A stretch of 64,000 nucleotides of DNA from [Zimmermannella] faecalis ATCC 13722 (lineage in GTDB: Bacteria; Actinomycetota; Actinomycetes; Actinomycetales; Microbacteriaceae): positions 124,001 through 188,000 of the forward strand of contig NZ_KB907074.1 of assembly GCF_000381765.1 (NCBI RefSeq), in the 5' to 3' direction. A program made the position numbers and the translations under genes. Every line of letters starts with the position of its first letter. Position 1 is the stretch's first letter. Positions 20,053 through 28,843 of the stretch are shown one piece after another. The notes under the pieces were generated by a model. That model worked only from the letters and a program-made list of their open reading frames with translations. It was not told the DNA's origin and searched no databases.

Positions 20053-21384
20053 ATGATCCAGACCCTGAATCTGCGCGGCCGCGACCTCGACGTCGCCGAG
20101 CTGCGCGAAATCCTTCCCCGCCCCGAGGTCGACGTGACCCGCGCCCTGGCCGGCGCGACCGAGTTGATCAACGCGGTGCGCGAGCACGGCGCGGAGGCGC
20201 TCGCCGAGCAGGCCGCGCGGTTCGACGGCGCCGCGCCTGAGCACATCCGCGTGCCTCAGGCCGACATCGACGCGGCGGTCGACGGGCTCGACGCGGCGGT
20301 GCGGGATGCGCTTGAGGAGATGATTCGGCGTGTGCGCGCTGGCTCGGCGGCGCAGGTGCCGCCACCGGCCCGTACCGAACTTGCCGACGGTGCGGTCGTC
20401 GAACAGCGCTGGCAGCCGGTCGATCGCGTTGGGCTCTATGTTCCGGGCGGCAAGGCCGTGTACCCCTCGAGCGTCGTGATGAACGTCGTGCCCGCGCAGA
20501 CGGCGGGTGTCGGCTCGATCGCGCTCGCGTCGCCCGCGCAGGCGGAGTTCGGCGGCCTGCCGCACCCGACGATCCTCGCGGCGGCGGGCATCCTCGGCGT
20601 GACCGAGGTGTATGCGATGGGCGGTGCGGGCGCGATCGGCGCGTTTGCCTACGGGGTTGCCGACCTCGGGCTCGCGCCGGTCGACGTCATCACCGGGCCT
20701 GGCAACGTGTGGGTCGCCGCGGCGAAGCGCGCCGTGAGCGCAAAGGTCGGGATTGACGCAGAGGCGGGGCCCACCGAGATTCTCGTGATCGCCGACGGGC
20801 AGGCGAACGTCGATTTCGTCGCCGCCGACCTGCTCAGCCAGGCCGAGCACGATGAGCTCGCCGCGGCCGTGCTCGTGACCGACAGCGAGCGGCTCGCGGG
20901 CGAGGTTGCCGAGCGCCTCGCGCAGCTTGCCGCCGAGACGAAGCACGCCGAGCGGGTCGCGACTTCGCTCGGGGGCCGACAGTCGGCGATCGTGCTCGTC
21001 GACGACCTCGCGGCGGCCTGCCGGGTCTCGAATGCCTACGGGCCGGAACACCTTGAGCTTCAGACCACCGACGATGAGGCGACCCTTGCCGGCATCACGA
21101 ACGCCGGCGCGATCTTCATGGGCGGGTTCTCGCCCGTACCGCTCGGCGACTACCTCGCCGGCTCGAATCACGTGCTCCCGACGGGCGGGCAGTCGGCCCA
21201 CGCCGCGGGGCTCGGCGCCTACACGTTCCTGCGAGCGCAACAAATCATTCGCTACGACGCGGCCGCGCTCGACGCCGTGCGGCCACGGCTGACGGCGATC
21301 GCGCTCGCGGAAGACCTCCCGGCGCACGCGGCCGCCGCGGCCGCTCGAGCCGAGCGAGCTACCAACGAGCGGACGGGGGAGTAG
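20053..21384 (+). CDS. hisD: Histidinol dehydrogenase
   Basis: HisD catalyses the last two steps of histidine synthesis, oxidizing L-histidinol to L-histidine with NAD and zinc. The 443-residue sequence contains [32 protein letters not shown], the [12 protein letters not shown] region, [12 protein letters not shown] and [16 protein letters not shown], all in the usual order. I use the ATG at 20053 with GGAAG upstream; an upstream in-frame ATG at 20026 lacks a ribosome site. No other his genes follow; the next gene is nrdR. Confidence 0.96.
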   Translation: MIQTLNLRGRDLDVAELREILPRPEVDVTRALAGATELINAVREHGAEALAEQAARFDGAAPEHIRVPQADIDAAVDGLDAAVRDALEEMIRRVRAGSAAQVPPPARTELADGAVVEQRWQPVDRVGLYVPGGKAVYPSSVVMNVVPAQTAGVGSIALASPAQAEFGGLPHPTILAAAGILGVTEVYAMGGAGAIGAFAYGVADLGLAPVDVITGPGNVWVAAAKRAVSAKVGIDAEAGPTEILVIADGQANVDFVAADLLSQAEHDELAAAVLVTDSERLAGEVAERLAQLAAETKHAERVATSLGGRQSAIVLVDDLAAACRVSNAYGPEHLELQTTDDEATLAGITNAGAIFMGGFSPVPLGDYLAGSNHVLPTGGQSAHAAGLGAYTFLRAQQIIRYDAAALDAVRPRLTAIALAEDLPAHAAAAAARAERATNERTGE

Positions 21385-21388
21385 CGCC

Positions 21389-21892
21389 GTGCACTGCCCG
21401 TTCTGCCGTCATCCCGACTCGCGGGTGATCGACTCGCGCACCACCGACGACGGCTACGCGATTCGCCGCCGCCGACAGTGCCCGAACTGCAACAGGCGCT
21501 TCTCGACCCTCGAGACCGCGAGCCTCAGTGTCATCAAGCGCTCGGGCGTTGCCGAATCGTTCTCGCGCGACAAGGTGGTCTCGGGAGTTCGCAAGGCCTG
21601 CCAGGGCCGCCCCGTTACCGACGCCGATCTCGCGCAGCTCGCGCAGAAGGTGGAAGAGACGATCCGGCAGTCGGGTGCGTCACAGGTCGAGGCGAACGAG
21701 ATTGGACTCGCGATTCTCCCGTTCCTCCGCGAACTCGACGACGTCGCCTACCTGCGCTTCGCGAGCGTCTACCGCGGCTTCGCCTCCCTCGATGACTTCG
21801 AGCGCGCGATCGAGCAGCTCAAGCACGATGACGTTGTGCCGAAGTACTCCGACGAGACCGTCGACGGCGAGCCCGTCGTGACCACCGACTAG
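21389..21892 (+). CDS. nrdR: Transcriptional repressor NrdR
   Basis: NrdR represses ribonucleotide reductase genes in response to ATP/dATP. The 167-residue protein has an N-terminal zinc ribbon with Cys3, Cys6, Cys31 and Cys34, followed by an ATP-cone domain beginning [20 protein letters not shown]. The GTG start places the first zinc cysteine at residue 3, as is normal. The gene begins four bases after hisD. No nrd genes or obvious NrdR boxes occur in this window, so its targets lie elsewhere. Confidence 0.96.
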   Translation: MHCPFCRHPDSRVIDSRTTDDGYAIRRRRQCPNCNRRFSTLETASLSVIKRSGVAESFSRDKVVSGVRKACQGRPVTDADLAQLAQKVEETIRQSGASQVEANEIGLAILPFLRELDDVAYLRFASVYRGFASLDDFERAIEQLKHDDVVPKYSDETVDGEPVVTTD

Positions 21893-21923
21893 CGGCGCCT
21901 CGCCGCGTCAGAAAGGGCCGCCC

Positions 21924-22967
21924 GTGCTGCTCCAACTCGCCCGCCTCGGGTACCGTGCCGTGTTCAACGTCGTGTTTCGGCGCATGGATACGGAACGCGC
22001 GCACCACTTCGGTGCGGCGGTGATTCGTGGGCTCGGGGCATGCCGGCCGGCCGCGGCGATCGCCTCGCGGCTGACTCGCCCATCGGCGAAGCTGCGAGTG
22101 ACCGCGATGGGCATCGAGTTTCCCTCGCCGTTTGGCCTCGCCGCGGGGTTCGACAAGAACGCCGACCTCGTCGACGGGCTTGCGGCGCTCGGCTTCGGGC
22201 ACGTCGAGGTCGGCACGGTGACGCCCGTTGCGCAGCCGGGGAATCCGCGCCCACGCATGTACCGCCTGCCGCGCGACCGCGGGCTCATCAACCGCATGGG
22301 CTTCAACAACGACGGGGTCGAGCGGGCGGCCGATTCGCTGCGCGCGCGACGCAACCGCGGGGCGATCGTCGGCGTGAACATCGGGAAGAACAAGGTGACC
22401 GAGGCCGCGGACGCGGTCGACGACTACGTCGCGGCTGCCCGCGCGGTTCGTGACGTCGCCGATTACCTCGTGGTGAATGTCTCGTCGCCGAACACCCCGG
22501 GACTGCGCGGGCTGCAGGAACTCGACGCACTCGAGCCGATCTTGCGCGAGACCCTGGCCGCCGCCGAGGGCGTGCCGCTCCTCGTGAAGATCGCGCCCGA
22601 CCTTGAGGACGACGCGCTTGACCGTATCTGCGGCCTGGTGCGCCGCCTCGGGCTTGCCGGGATCGTCGCGACGAACACGACCGTGTCTCGCGCGGGCCTG
22701 CGCACCCGAGCCCGCGTCGTCGAGGCGTACGGCGCCGGCGGGCTCTCTGGAGCGCCCCTCGCGACCCGGTCGCTCGAGGTGCTCCGACGCGTTCGCGCGG
22801 GTCTCGGCGATGACGCCTGTGTCATCTCGGTGGGCGGTGTCACGGGCGCCGGCGACGTGCGCGCCCGCCTCGCGGCCGGCGCCACGCTCGTGCAGGGCTA
22901 CACGGCGTTCCTCTACGAGGGGCCGCTGTGGGCCGCGGCGATCAACCGCGAGCTCGCACGACGCTAG
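21924..22967 (+). CDS. pyrD: Dihydroorotate dehydrogenase (quinone), class 2
   Basis: PyrD oxidizes dihydroorotate to orotate in pyrimidine synthesis and passes electrons to membrane quinone. The 347-residue sequence has the N-terminal amphipathic extension of class 2 enzymes, which contacts the membrane. The FMN barrel follows with FGLAAGFDKNA, NRMGFNNDG, VNVSSPNTPGLRGLQ (catalytic serine) and ISVGGVTGAGD. The GTG start has AGAAAGGG upstream. The last four bases overlap the end of the convergent LuxR-type gene. Confidence 0.95.
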   Translation: MLLQLARLGYRAVFNVVFRRMDTERAHHFGAAVIRGLGACRPAAAIASRLTRPSAKLRVTAMGIEFPSPFGLAAGFDKNADLVDGLAALGFGHVEVGTVTPVAQPGNPRPRMYRLPRDRGLINRMGFNNDGVERAADSLRARRNRGAIVGVNIGKNKVTEAADAVDDYVAAARAVRDVADYLVVNVSSPNTPGLRGLQELDALEPILRETLAAAEGVPLLVKIAPDLEDDALDRICGLVRRLGLAGIVATNTTVSRAGLRTRARVVEAYGAGGLSGAPLATRSLEVLRRVRAGLGDDACVISVGGVTGAGDVRARLAAGATLVQGYTAFLYEGPLWAAAINRELARR

Positions 22968-25438
22968 TCGGCCGCGGCGACGTTCGCCGCGCTGCCGCCC
23001 GAGAGCAGCCCCTGCCGCCGCGCCGATTCGATAGCGGCCGTGCGGTCGGGCGCCTCGAGCTTGCGATAGATGCTCTTCAGCTGGGTGCGCACGGTGCCGA
23101 GCGTGACGTGGCGGGCCTCGGCAATCTCGTGATTCTTCAATCCGCGGGCGAGCAGGCGCACGATCTCGATCTCGCTCGGGCTCAGCTGAACGGGGTCGCG
23201 CCAGGTTGCGAACCGGGCGTCGGGTGCGGCATCGGCGTAGGCCCTTACGAACGAGTCGGGGAGCCGATCGGCGAGGTCACCGATGCGTTCGTACATGTCC
23301 TGCGGCACGAACCGCAGCGCGTAGCGCAGCAGCCGTGGTGCCTCGTAGCGTCGCCAAGCCCGGCGGAGCATCCACACCGCGAAGTCCTCGTTGTCGAGGC
23401 GCAGGTGTGAGCTGGCCGCGAGCACGAGCGCGAGCGTGCTGAGGCGAGGGATGTCCTCGACGAGCTTCGGGTCGAGAATCGACACCGAACCCGCAACGTC
23501 GCCCGAGGCCAGCGCCCAGACGATGCGGGCGAGCTTCGCATAGACGGTGTCGACGTGGGCGACGCGTCGCACGACGTCGCCGGCGGCGCGGAGCTGACCG
23601 CGGTGGAGGTACGCGATGGTCGCGCAGTAGGCGACGTAGGAGCTCGGCACTCCGTCACCCCAGGCCGCGGCGCTCCGGTCAAGCAGCCGGGCGATGTCGC
23701 GGTCGGCGATCGAGTTGGGGGCGACGAGGCCGCGCACGAGCATCGGCACCGCGTCGGTCGCCGAACGCGAGGCGTTCGCGGGCTGCTGCGCAACGATGAG
23801 GTCGAGAAACTCGATCGCCGCCTCGTCATTGCCCTCTTCGAGAAACCGAAGCGCGATGTAGAGGCCCCGTACCGAGTCGCGACCCGGCGGAATGAGGCCC
23901 GCAAGCGAGAGCCGTCCGAATTCCTCGCGCACCGTGACGAAGAACAGCTCGCGGAGGTAGTGCACCGGCTCGCCAGGGTTTGTGCCGGCGAGGCTCGCGG
24001 TGATGAAGATCTCCGCGAGCACGTGTTCGTCGACCTGCACGGCGGTGCGGAACAGCCCCGCAAGGTACGGCGCAATCGTCGCAAACCGTTGCGCGTCGGT
24101 CGCCGACGGCGACCGGTCGCGCACCTGTCGCACAAGCTCGGCGCACGCGTCGAGGTACCGCCGCGCACGCTCGCGGTCGCCCAAGCGGCACGCGAGCTCC
24201 GCGAGCAGGCTCGCGCGCGCGAACTCGTCGTCGAATCCTGACGTCGGCCACGAACGCAGGGCGAGGAAGGCGCGCCGCAGCGGTGCGTGCAGGTCGGCGT
24301 CGCTCGCGCCCTGCCGAATCTGCATATCCGCCTGCAGGAGCCGCAGCACGGGGGAGACGGTGGGATCAACGACGGTGTCGGTGAGCTGCCGTTCGGTGAT
24401 GGGGTTCGTGCGAAGAACGAACAGCACGTAGTCACGCTTGATGAGCTGTTCAATGTCGTCGGAGCGACCGAGCTCAAGCAGGTAGAAGAGCTCGTCGAGC
24501 AGGTTGCCGACGCGTCGCACGGTCGCGAGGGCGCGTTCGTTCGCGGCGCGAATGTCGAGTTCGTCGCGCCCGGCGCGGATGTTTTTCCACATCTCGGGAA
24601 TCCAGGCGAGCGTATCGGCGCCGGTCAGCCCGTCGGGCACCAGCGTGAAAATCGGGAGATCGCGGATGCGGTAGAACACGTCATCGCTGTCGATTTCGCG
24701 CGTTTCCGGGTTGCTCGCGAGGTGGATGCGGAGATGATCGGCGGAGAACCAGCGGAGGTCCTGCGCGTGTGTCAACGCGAGCCAGAGCCGGCTGGATATC
24801 CGGCCGTGTACCGCGAGCGGCGGTTCGAGCGTTGGCATTGCCGCGTCGAACGCACGCTTCCCGGCGCTCCAGACATCGCCGCGCTGTTGCAGGCGCAGCG
24901 TGCGTGCGCGGATCGCGATGGTCGCGGGTTCGCCTCGGAGCCCGGCGGCCAGGTCGGTACCGAGGCGTGCCGGATCGATGCCGGTCGTGAGCTCCACGAA
25001 CTCTGCGGCCTCTGCGGGAGTGAAGCCGAGGTCGCGTTCGGTGAGTACGAGCGTGTCGAGCTCGACAACCTGCATGGCCGGAGGCGAATCGATCGAGCTC
25101 AGCAGTCCCCGCACCCAGGGGCGACTTGTGAGCGCCCGCGCGATTTCCGACCACAGTGGGTCGGTTTCGGCCTCGACGAGGTCGTCGGCGAAAATGACTC
25201 GTTCGGTGTCGTCGTCGCGGTTCAGCAGGCGGAGCAGCTGTGAGCGCGTGAATGCGCGCGCGATCTCGAGGTCCGGCCGTTGCTCGCGCAGGAACGCCTC
25301 GGCCTCAAAGAGGAAGGTTGTGCGGCCCCAGCCTGGCACCGCGGCAACGACGGTCAACTGGGGAAGCGTCGACCAAAGCTGGTGAAACCGCCGACGGGAC
25401 AGGAGCGGAAGATCGCTGTAGAGCGCGTCTTCAGGCAC
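22964..25438 (-). CDS. Large LuxR-family transcriptional regulator with degenerate ATPase domain
   Basis: An 824-residue regulator of the MalT/LAL architecture. The C-terminal LuxR-type helix-turn-helix (about residues 752-805) reads LSPSEIEIVRLLARGLKNHEIA, then GTVRTQLKSIYRKL. An N-terminal ATPase-like domain has VPGWGRTTF where a Walker A motif would be, so the invariant lysine is replaced by arginine. The middle is a long helical, TPR-like region. The GTG start follows GAGGAGGAATC, a strong ribosome site. It lies 44 bases after the DUF3043 gene on the same strand and may be cotranscribed. Its targets are unknown; the divergent transporter operon beyond the DUF3043 gene is a reasonable guess. 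Confidence 0.85.
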   Translation of the reverse strand: MPEDALYSDLPLLSRRRFHQLWSTLPQLTVVAAVPGWGRTTFLFEAEAFLREQRPDLEIARAFTRSQLLRLLNRDDDTERVIFADDLVEAETDPLWSEIARALTSRPWVRGLLSSIDSPPAMQVVELDTLVLTERDLGFTPAEAAEFVELTTGIDPARLGTDLAAGLRGEPATIAIRARTLRLQQRGDVWSAGKRAFDAAMPTLEPPLAVHGRISSRLWLALTHAQDLRWFSADHLRIHLASNPETREIDSDDVFYRIRDLPIFTLVPDGLTGADTLAWIPEMWKNIRAGRDELDIRAANERALATVRRVGNLLDELFYLLELGRSDDIEQLIKRDYVLFVLRTNPITERQLTDTVVDPTVSPVLRLLQADMQIRQGASDADLHAPLRRAFLALRSWPTSGFDDEFARASLLAELACRLGDRERARRYLDACAELVRQVRDRSPSATDAQRFATIAPYLAGLFRTAVQVDEHVLAEIFITASLAGTNPGEPVHYLRELFFVTVREEFGRLSLAGLIPPGRDSVRGLYIALRFLEEGNDEAAIEFLDLIVAQQPANASRSATDAVPMLVRGLVAPNSIADRDIARLLDRSAAAWGDGVPSSYVAYCATIAYLHRGQLRAAGDVVRRVAHVDTVYAKLARIVWALASGDVAGSVSILDPKLVEDIPRLSTLALVLAASSHLRLDNEDFAVWMLRRAWRRYEAPRLLRYALRFVPQDMYERIGDLADRLPDSFVRAYADAAPDARFATWRDPVQLSPSEIEIVRLLARGLKNHEIAEARHVTLGTVRTQLKSIYRKLEAPDRTAAIESARRQGLLSGGSAANVAAAD

Positions 25439-25482
25439 GATTCCTCCTCCACTTCGCGACCGCCCGCGCGCGGGAAGGAGGC

Positions 25483-26073
25483 TTAGCGGCCAGTGAACTC
25501 CACCGTCGCAAACCGTTTCACCTGCGGCTTCGGCATGCGGAGCATGCGAATCTGCATGCTCCGGCCCATCGCTTGGAACAGGAAGCCCTTCTCAGTCTTC
25601 GACTCACCGACGACCTCGCGCACCTTGCGACGCACCATCCACCCGTAGAGGAGGCCCTCGGCGACGCAGAGCGCGAGGTAGATCCAGATGAACAGCATCG
25701 CCCAGACGGCCGCATTGATCTGCGGAATGAACGTCGCGAAGATCACGAGGAACATGAGGGGCAGGAGCCACTCGCCGAGGGTGATGCGGGCGTCGATGAA
25801 GTCGCGCAGGTAGCGCTTCTGCGGGCCGCGCTCGTTCGGCCGCAGGTAGCGGTCGTCGCCACGGGCCATGCCCTCGCGTGCCTTCTGCTGTTCGACGCGC
25901 ATCTTCGCCTGTGACTGGCGACGCGCTTCTTTGCGGTCTTCGGGAACGAGGGGGCGAAAGTTCGCCGCTTCGGCCTCGCGACGACGCGGCGTCGGACCTT
26001 TCTTGCCCTCGGCCTTGCGCACCTCGTCGCCCTGCTCAGGAGCGTTCTGCTCGCCTGCCGACTTCTTCGCCAT
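25483..26073 (-). CDS. DUF3043 family membrane protein
   Basis: A 196-residue protein of the DUF3043 family, widespread in Actinobacteria and without known function. The first 95 residues are highly charged (Lys/Arg/Glu rich) and cytoplasmic, containing PTPRRREAEAANFRPLVP. Two membrane segments lie at about residues 108-126 and 129-150. A basic C-terminal domain ends FATVEFTGR. The ATG is preceded by AGAAGGA. A TAGAAT -10 hexamer lies about 30 bases upstream. Confidence 0.85.
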   Translation of the reverse strand: MAKKSAGEQNAPEQGDEVRKAEGKKGPTPRRREAEAANFRPLVPEDRKEARRQSQAKMRVEQQKAREGMARGDDRYLRPNERGPQKRYLRDFIDARITLGEWLLPLMFLVIFATFIPQINAAVWAMLFIWIYLALCVAEGLLYGWMVRRKVREVVGESKTEKGFLFQAMGRSMQIRMLRMPKPQVKRFATVEFTGR

Positions 26074-26103
26074 GGTGTCCTTCTCGTTGCCTACGGTCTA
26101 TTG

Positions 26104-26109
26104 ATTCTA
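26104..26109 (-). promoter_or_regulatory. -10 hexamer TAGAAT before the DUF3043 gene
   Basis: Read on the minus strand the hexamer is TAGAAT. It predicts a start near 26097 and a leader of about 24 bases. No clear -35 box is seen 16-18 bases upstream. Confidence 0.45.
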
Positions 26110-26170
26110 GGCGACATGTTCGGTGCTCGGTTGCCGACGGGGATGCGCGCCCGCAAGGGCAATCGTGGAG

Positions 26171-26220
26171 TGTGACGCCAGGTGACGGTGCGTGACGCAC
26201 CGTGACTCGTGCGACGCATC
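26171..26220 (+). promoter_or_regulatory. Five 10-bp-phased GTGACG repeats with an internal 19-bp palindrome
   Basis: Five consecutive decamers share the pattern nGTGACGnnn: TGTGACGCCA, GGTGACGGTG, CGTGACGCAC, CGTGACTCGT and GCGACGCATC (the last two diverge by one base each). The repeat interval is exactly 10 bases. Within it, 26185-26203 is a perfect palindrome ACGGTGCGT-G-ACGCACCGT. The array lies in the 236-base gap between two divergent units, about 90 bases before the binding-protein start. A TAGGTT hexamer at 26249-26254 is a plausible -10 for the forward operon. The array would then sit at about -45 to -95, where an activator or repressor often binds. Confidence 0.6.
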
Positions 26221-26309
26221 CGACCCCGACCCGCGGGCGCGAGTTCACTAGGTTCGGTTGGGCTTTCGAACGCGTTTCGAGCCTCCAGACCCCTCCCACA
26301 AGGAGCTTT

Positions 26310-27902
26310 ATGACCCCGCGTCTCCGCCTCGTTCCCGCGCTCGCCGCCGCGCTGCTCGCGCTCACGGCATGCGCGGCCGAGTCACCGACCGGCACGGGCG
26401 ACGCGACGGAACCGCAGCGCGGCGGCACGCTCGTCTATGGCGTGCCCGACGACTTTGGCTGCATGGACCCGCAGCAGGTGTCGAGCAACGACGCGATCAA
26501 CATGACGCGCCCGCTCGTCGCCTCGCTCACGTCGCAGAATCCCGAAACCGGCGAAATCGAGCCGTGGCTCGCGACCGAGTGGGAGGTGAGCGACGAGTCA
26601 ACCCACTTCACGTTCACGCTGCTCGACGACGCGACGTTCGCCGACGGTTCGCGCATCGACGCCGAGGCGGTCGTCGCAAACATCGACGGCATCCTCGCGC
26701 TCGGGAGCGCGTCGAGCCTTGGCGCCGGCTACCTCTCGGGCCTCGAGGCGGTGACCGCTACCGACGACTTCACCGTGACGTTCGAGTTTTCGACGCCGCG
26801 CGCCGACTTCCTCCAGGCGACGACGACCCAGACGCTCGGGCTCATCTCGGTCGACTCGACCACCGCATCCCAGGCCGATCGCTGCGCCGGCAACTTCGTC
26901 GGTTCGGGACCCTTCACCCTGCAACGCTACGAGCAGGACACGATCGCCGAGCTCGCGGGCCGCGACGACTACGCGTGGCCCCCGGCGAGCTCCGAGAACC
27001 AGGGTGCCCCGTACCTCGACGAGCTCCACTTCGCGGTGATCCCCGAATCCTCGACGCTCACCGGCACGCTGCTGAGCAATCAGATCCAGGCCTCGAACAA
27101 CATCTCGGCACTCGATCAGGAGATCTTCGCCGAGCGCGGGTACGAGCTTGACCAGCGCGCGAACCCCGGCATGGCCTACGGATTCCTCCCAAACTTCGAG
27201 GGTGACGTCGCCAGCGACCCGGCGGTGCGCGACGCCATCTCGCACGGCATCGATCGGGAGGCCGTTGTCGAACTGCTCACGCCACTCGACCGGCCCGCGA
27301 CCTCGGTGCTCTCCGACACGACCCCGTACTACACCGACTACTCCGACGAGCTTGCCTACGACCCGGAGTTCGCCGAGGCAACCCTCGACGAAGCCGGCTG
27401 GGAGGTGGGCGCCGACGGCATCCGCGAAAAGGACGGGCAGCGGCTTACCTTCACGATCGACTTCTGGCAACCGACCGCCGATGTGCTGCAGCTCGTGCAG
27501 CAGCAGCTGAAGCAGATCGGGGTCGATATGCAGTTGAAGCAGACCACGCTCGCGCAGCAGCTTGGCACCCTCGGTGACGGAAGCCGCGACTTCTGGTGGG
27601 TGAACAGCACGCGCGCCGACCCGAGCGTCACTCAGAACCTGCTCGGGCCGAACGCGCAGTTCGACGAGCATCGCCCGACCGACGACATTGATACGCGCAT
27701 CGACCGGGTCAACCAGGTCTCCGACCCCGACGAACGCCAGGAGGCGACCGACGACCTCGTCGAGCAGATCCTCGCGGAGGACGCCGTGATTCCCGTCATG
27801 CAGCTCTCCACCACGATCGTGAGCGCGCCGGGCACCCACGGCATCGCGTTTGACGCTTCGAGCCGCATCGACTTCCACAGCGCCTGGATGGAGCAGAACT
27901 GA
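26310..27902 (+). CDS. ABC transporter substrate-binding lipoprotein (SBP family 5)
   Basis: A periplasmic-type binding lipoprotein of the peptide/nickel/opine family 5. The ATG at 26310 follows AAGGAG by 6 bases. The signal peptide ends in the lipobox LTAC with the lipidated Cys21. The mature protein begins with a polar linker and GGTLVYGVPDD, and carries TRPLVASLTSQNPETGEIEPWLATEWEVS, typical of the family, for a total of 530 residues. It is the first gene of a seven-gene run with one-base or four-base overlaps. Coupling to flavin monooxygenases resembles the KPN_01854-type SBP family of Klebsiella; I recall this association and could not test it. The ligand is unknown. Confidence 0.92.
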   Translation: MTPRLRLVPALAAALLALTACAAESPTGTGDATEPQRGGTLVYGVPDDFGCMDPQQVSSNDAINMTRPLVASLTSQNPETGEIEPWLATEWEVSDESTHFTFTLLDDATFADGSRIDAEAVVANIDGILALGSASSLGAGYLSGLEAVTATDDFTVTFEFSTPRADFLQATTTQTLGLISVDSTTASQADRCAGNFVGSGPFTLQRYEQDTIAELAGRDDYAWPPASSENQGAPYLDELHFAVIPESSTLTGTLLSNQIQASNNISALDQEIFAERGYELDQRANPGMAYGFLPNFEGDVASDPAVRDAISHGIDREAVVELLTPLDRPATSVLSDTTPYYTDYSDELAYDPEFAEATLDEAGWEVGADGIREKDGQRLTFTIDFWQPTADVLQLVQQQLKQIGVDMQLKQTTLAQQLGTLGDGSRDFWWVNSTRADPSVTQNLLGPNAQFDEHRPTDDIDTRIDRVNQVSDPDERQEATDDLVEQILAEDAVIPVMQLSTTIVSAPGTHGIAFDASSRIDFHSAWMEQN

Positions 27903-28843
27903 TGGCCGGGTATGTCCTTCGCCGCGTCGGGTTCGGCGTGCTCATCATCTGGGCCGCGTTCACGATCGCCTGGCTGATCCTCTTCTTCCTCCCCGGCGAC
28001 GCGGTCGCGGCCGCGGGCGGTGTTGACGCGAGCGACCCGGCCGCCGTCGAAGCGCGACGTGAGGCGCTCGGGCTGAACCGGCCCTGGTACGTGCAGTACG
28101 TCGCCGCCCTCCTCGGCGCCGTGACCGGCGACTTCGGCGTGACCGTCGGCACCGGCGAACCCGTCGCGTCGATCATCGGCCGCGCGCTGCCGAACACGCT
28201 TGAGCTCGTGGGGCTCGCGCTCATCTTCGCGCTCGTCATCGGCCTCGTCATCGGCGTTGCCTCCGCGTATCCCCGCGCCGCCTGGCTCCGGGGCCTGCTC
28301 GGGGCGCTTCCGCCGATCGCGATCTCGCTGCCGTCCTTCTGGCTCGGCCTGCTCCTGCTGCAGGCGTTCTCGTTCGGGCTCGGCTGGTTCCCTGCCTACA
28401 ACACCGGTACCTTCGCGTCGCTCGTGCTCCCCGCACTCTCACTCGCGATCACGACCGGCGCGTACCTCGCCCAGGTGCTCTCGTCGAGCCTCCGAGTCGA
28501 GCTCGCGAGCGCCTACATCGAGCAGGTGCGGGCCAAGGGAGCGACACGCCCCCGGCTCGTGTTCGGACACGCGCTGCGGGGTGCCGCGCTGCCCTCGCTC
28601 AACATGGTCGGCATCCTGGTCGCCGGCATGCTCGGCGGCACGGTCGTCACCGAGACCGTGTTCTCGCGGAACGGGCTCGGACGAGAACTCATCAGCGCCG
28701 TGGAATCGAGCGAAATCTCGGTCGTGCTCGCGATCGTGACGCTCGCGGCGTTCGTCTTCGTCATCGTGAACCTCCTGGTCGACCTCGTGACCCCGATCAT
28801 CGACCGGCGCATCGCGCTCACCGGAAAGGCGGTCGCCAAGTGA
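27902..28843 (+). CDS. ABC transporter permease, DppB type
   Basis: A 313-residue inner permease of the dipeptide/oligopeptide/nickel class. It begins MAGYVLRRVGFGVLIIWAAF, the usual DppB-type opening, and has about six membrane segments. The EAA loop region lies around YIEQVRAKGATRPRLVFGHALRGA. The ATG overlaps the stop of the binding protein by one base (TGATG), which indicates translational coupling. It pairs with the next permease to form the channel. Confidence 0.93.
   Translation: MAGYVLRRVGFGVLIIWAAFTIAWLILFFLPGDAVAAAGGVDASDPAAVEARREALGLNRPWYVQYVAALLGAVTGDFGVTVGTGEPVASIIGRALPNTLELVGLALIFALVIGLVIGVASAYPRAAWLRGLLGALPPIAISLPSFWLGLLLLQAFSFGLGWFPAYNTGTFASLVLPALSLAITTGAYLAQVLSSSLRVELASAYIEQVRAKGATRPRLVFGHALRGAALPSLNMVGILVAGMLGGTVVTETVFSRNGLGRELISAVESSEISVVLAIVTLAAFVFVIVNLLVDLVTPIIDRRIALTGKAVAK

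Noticed and set aside
25463-25474. CCCGCGCGCGGG palindrome between the DUF3043 and LuxR-type genes.
   Set aside because: It is a simple GC alternation with no loop or T-run in a GC-rich gap; it has too little specific information to call a site.
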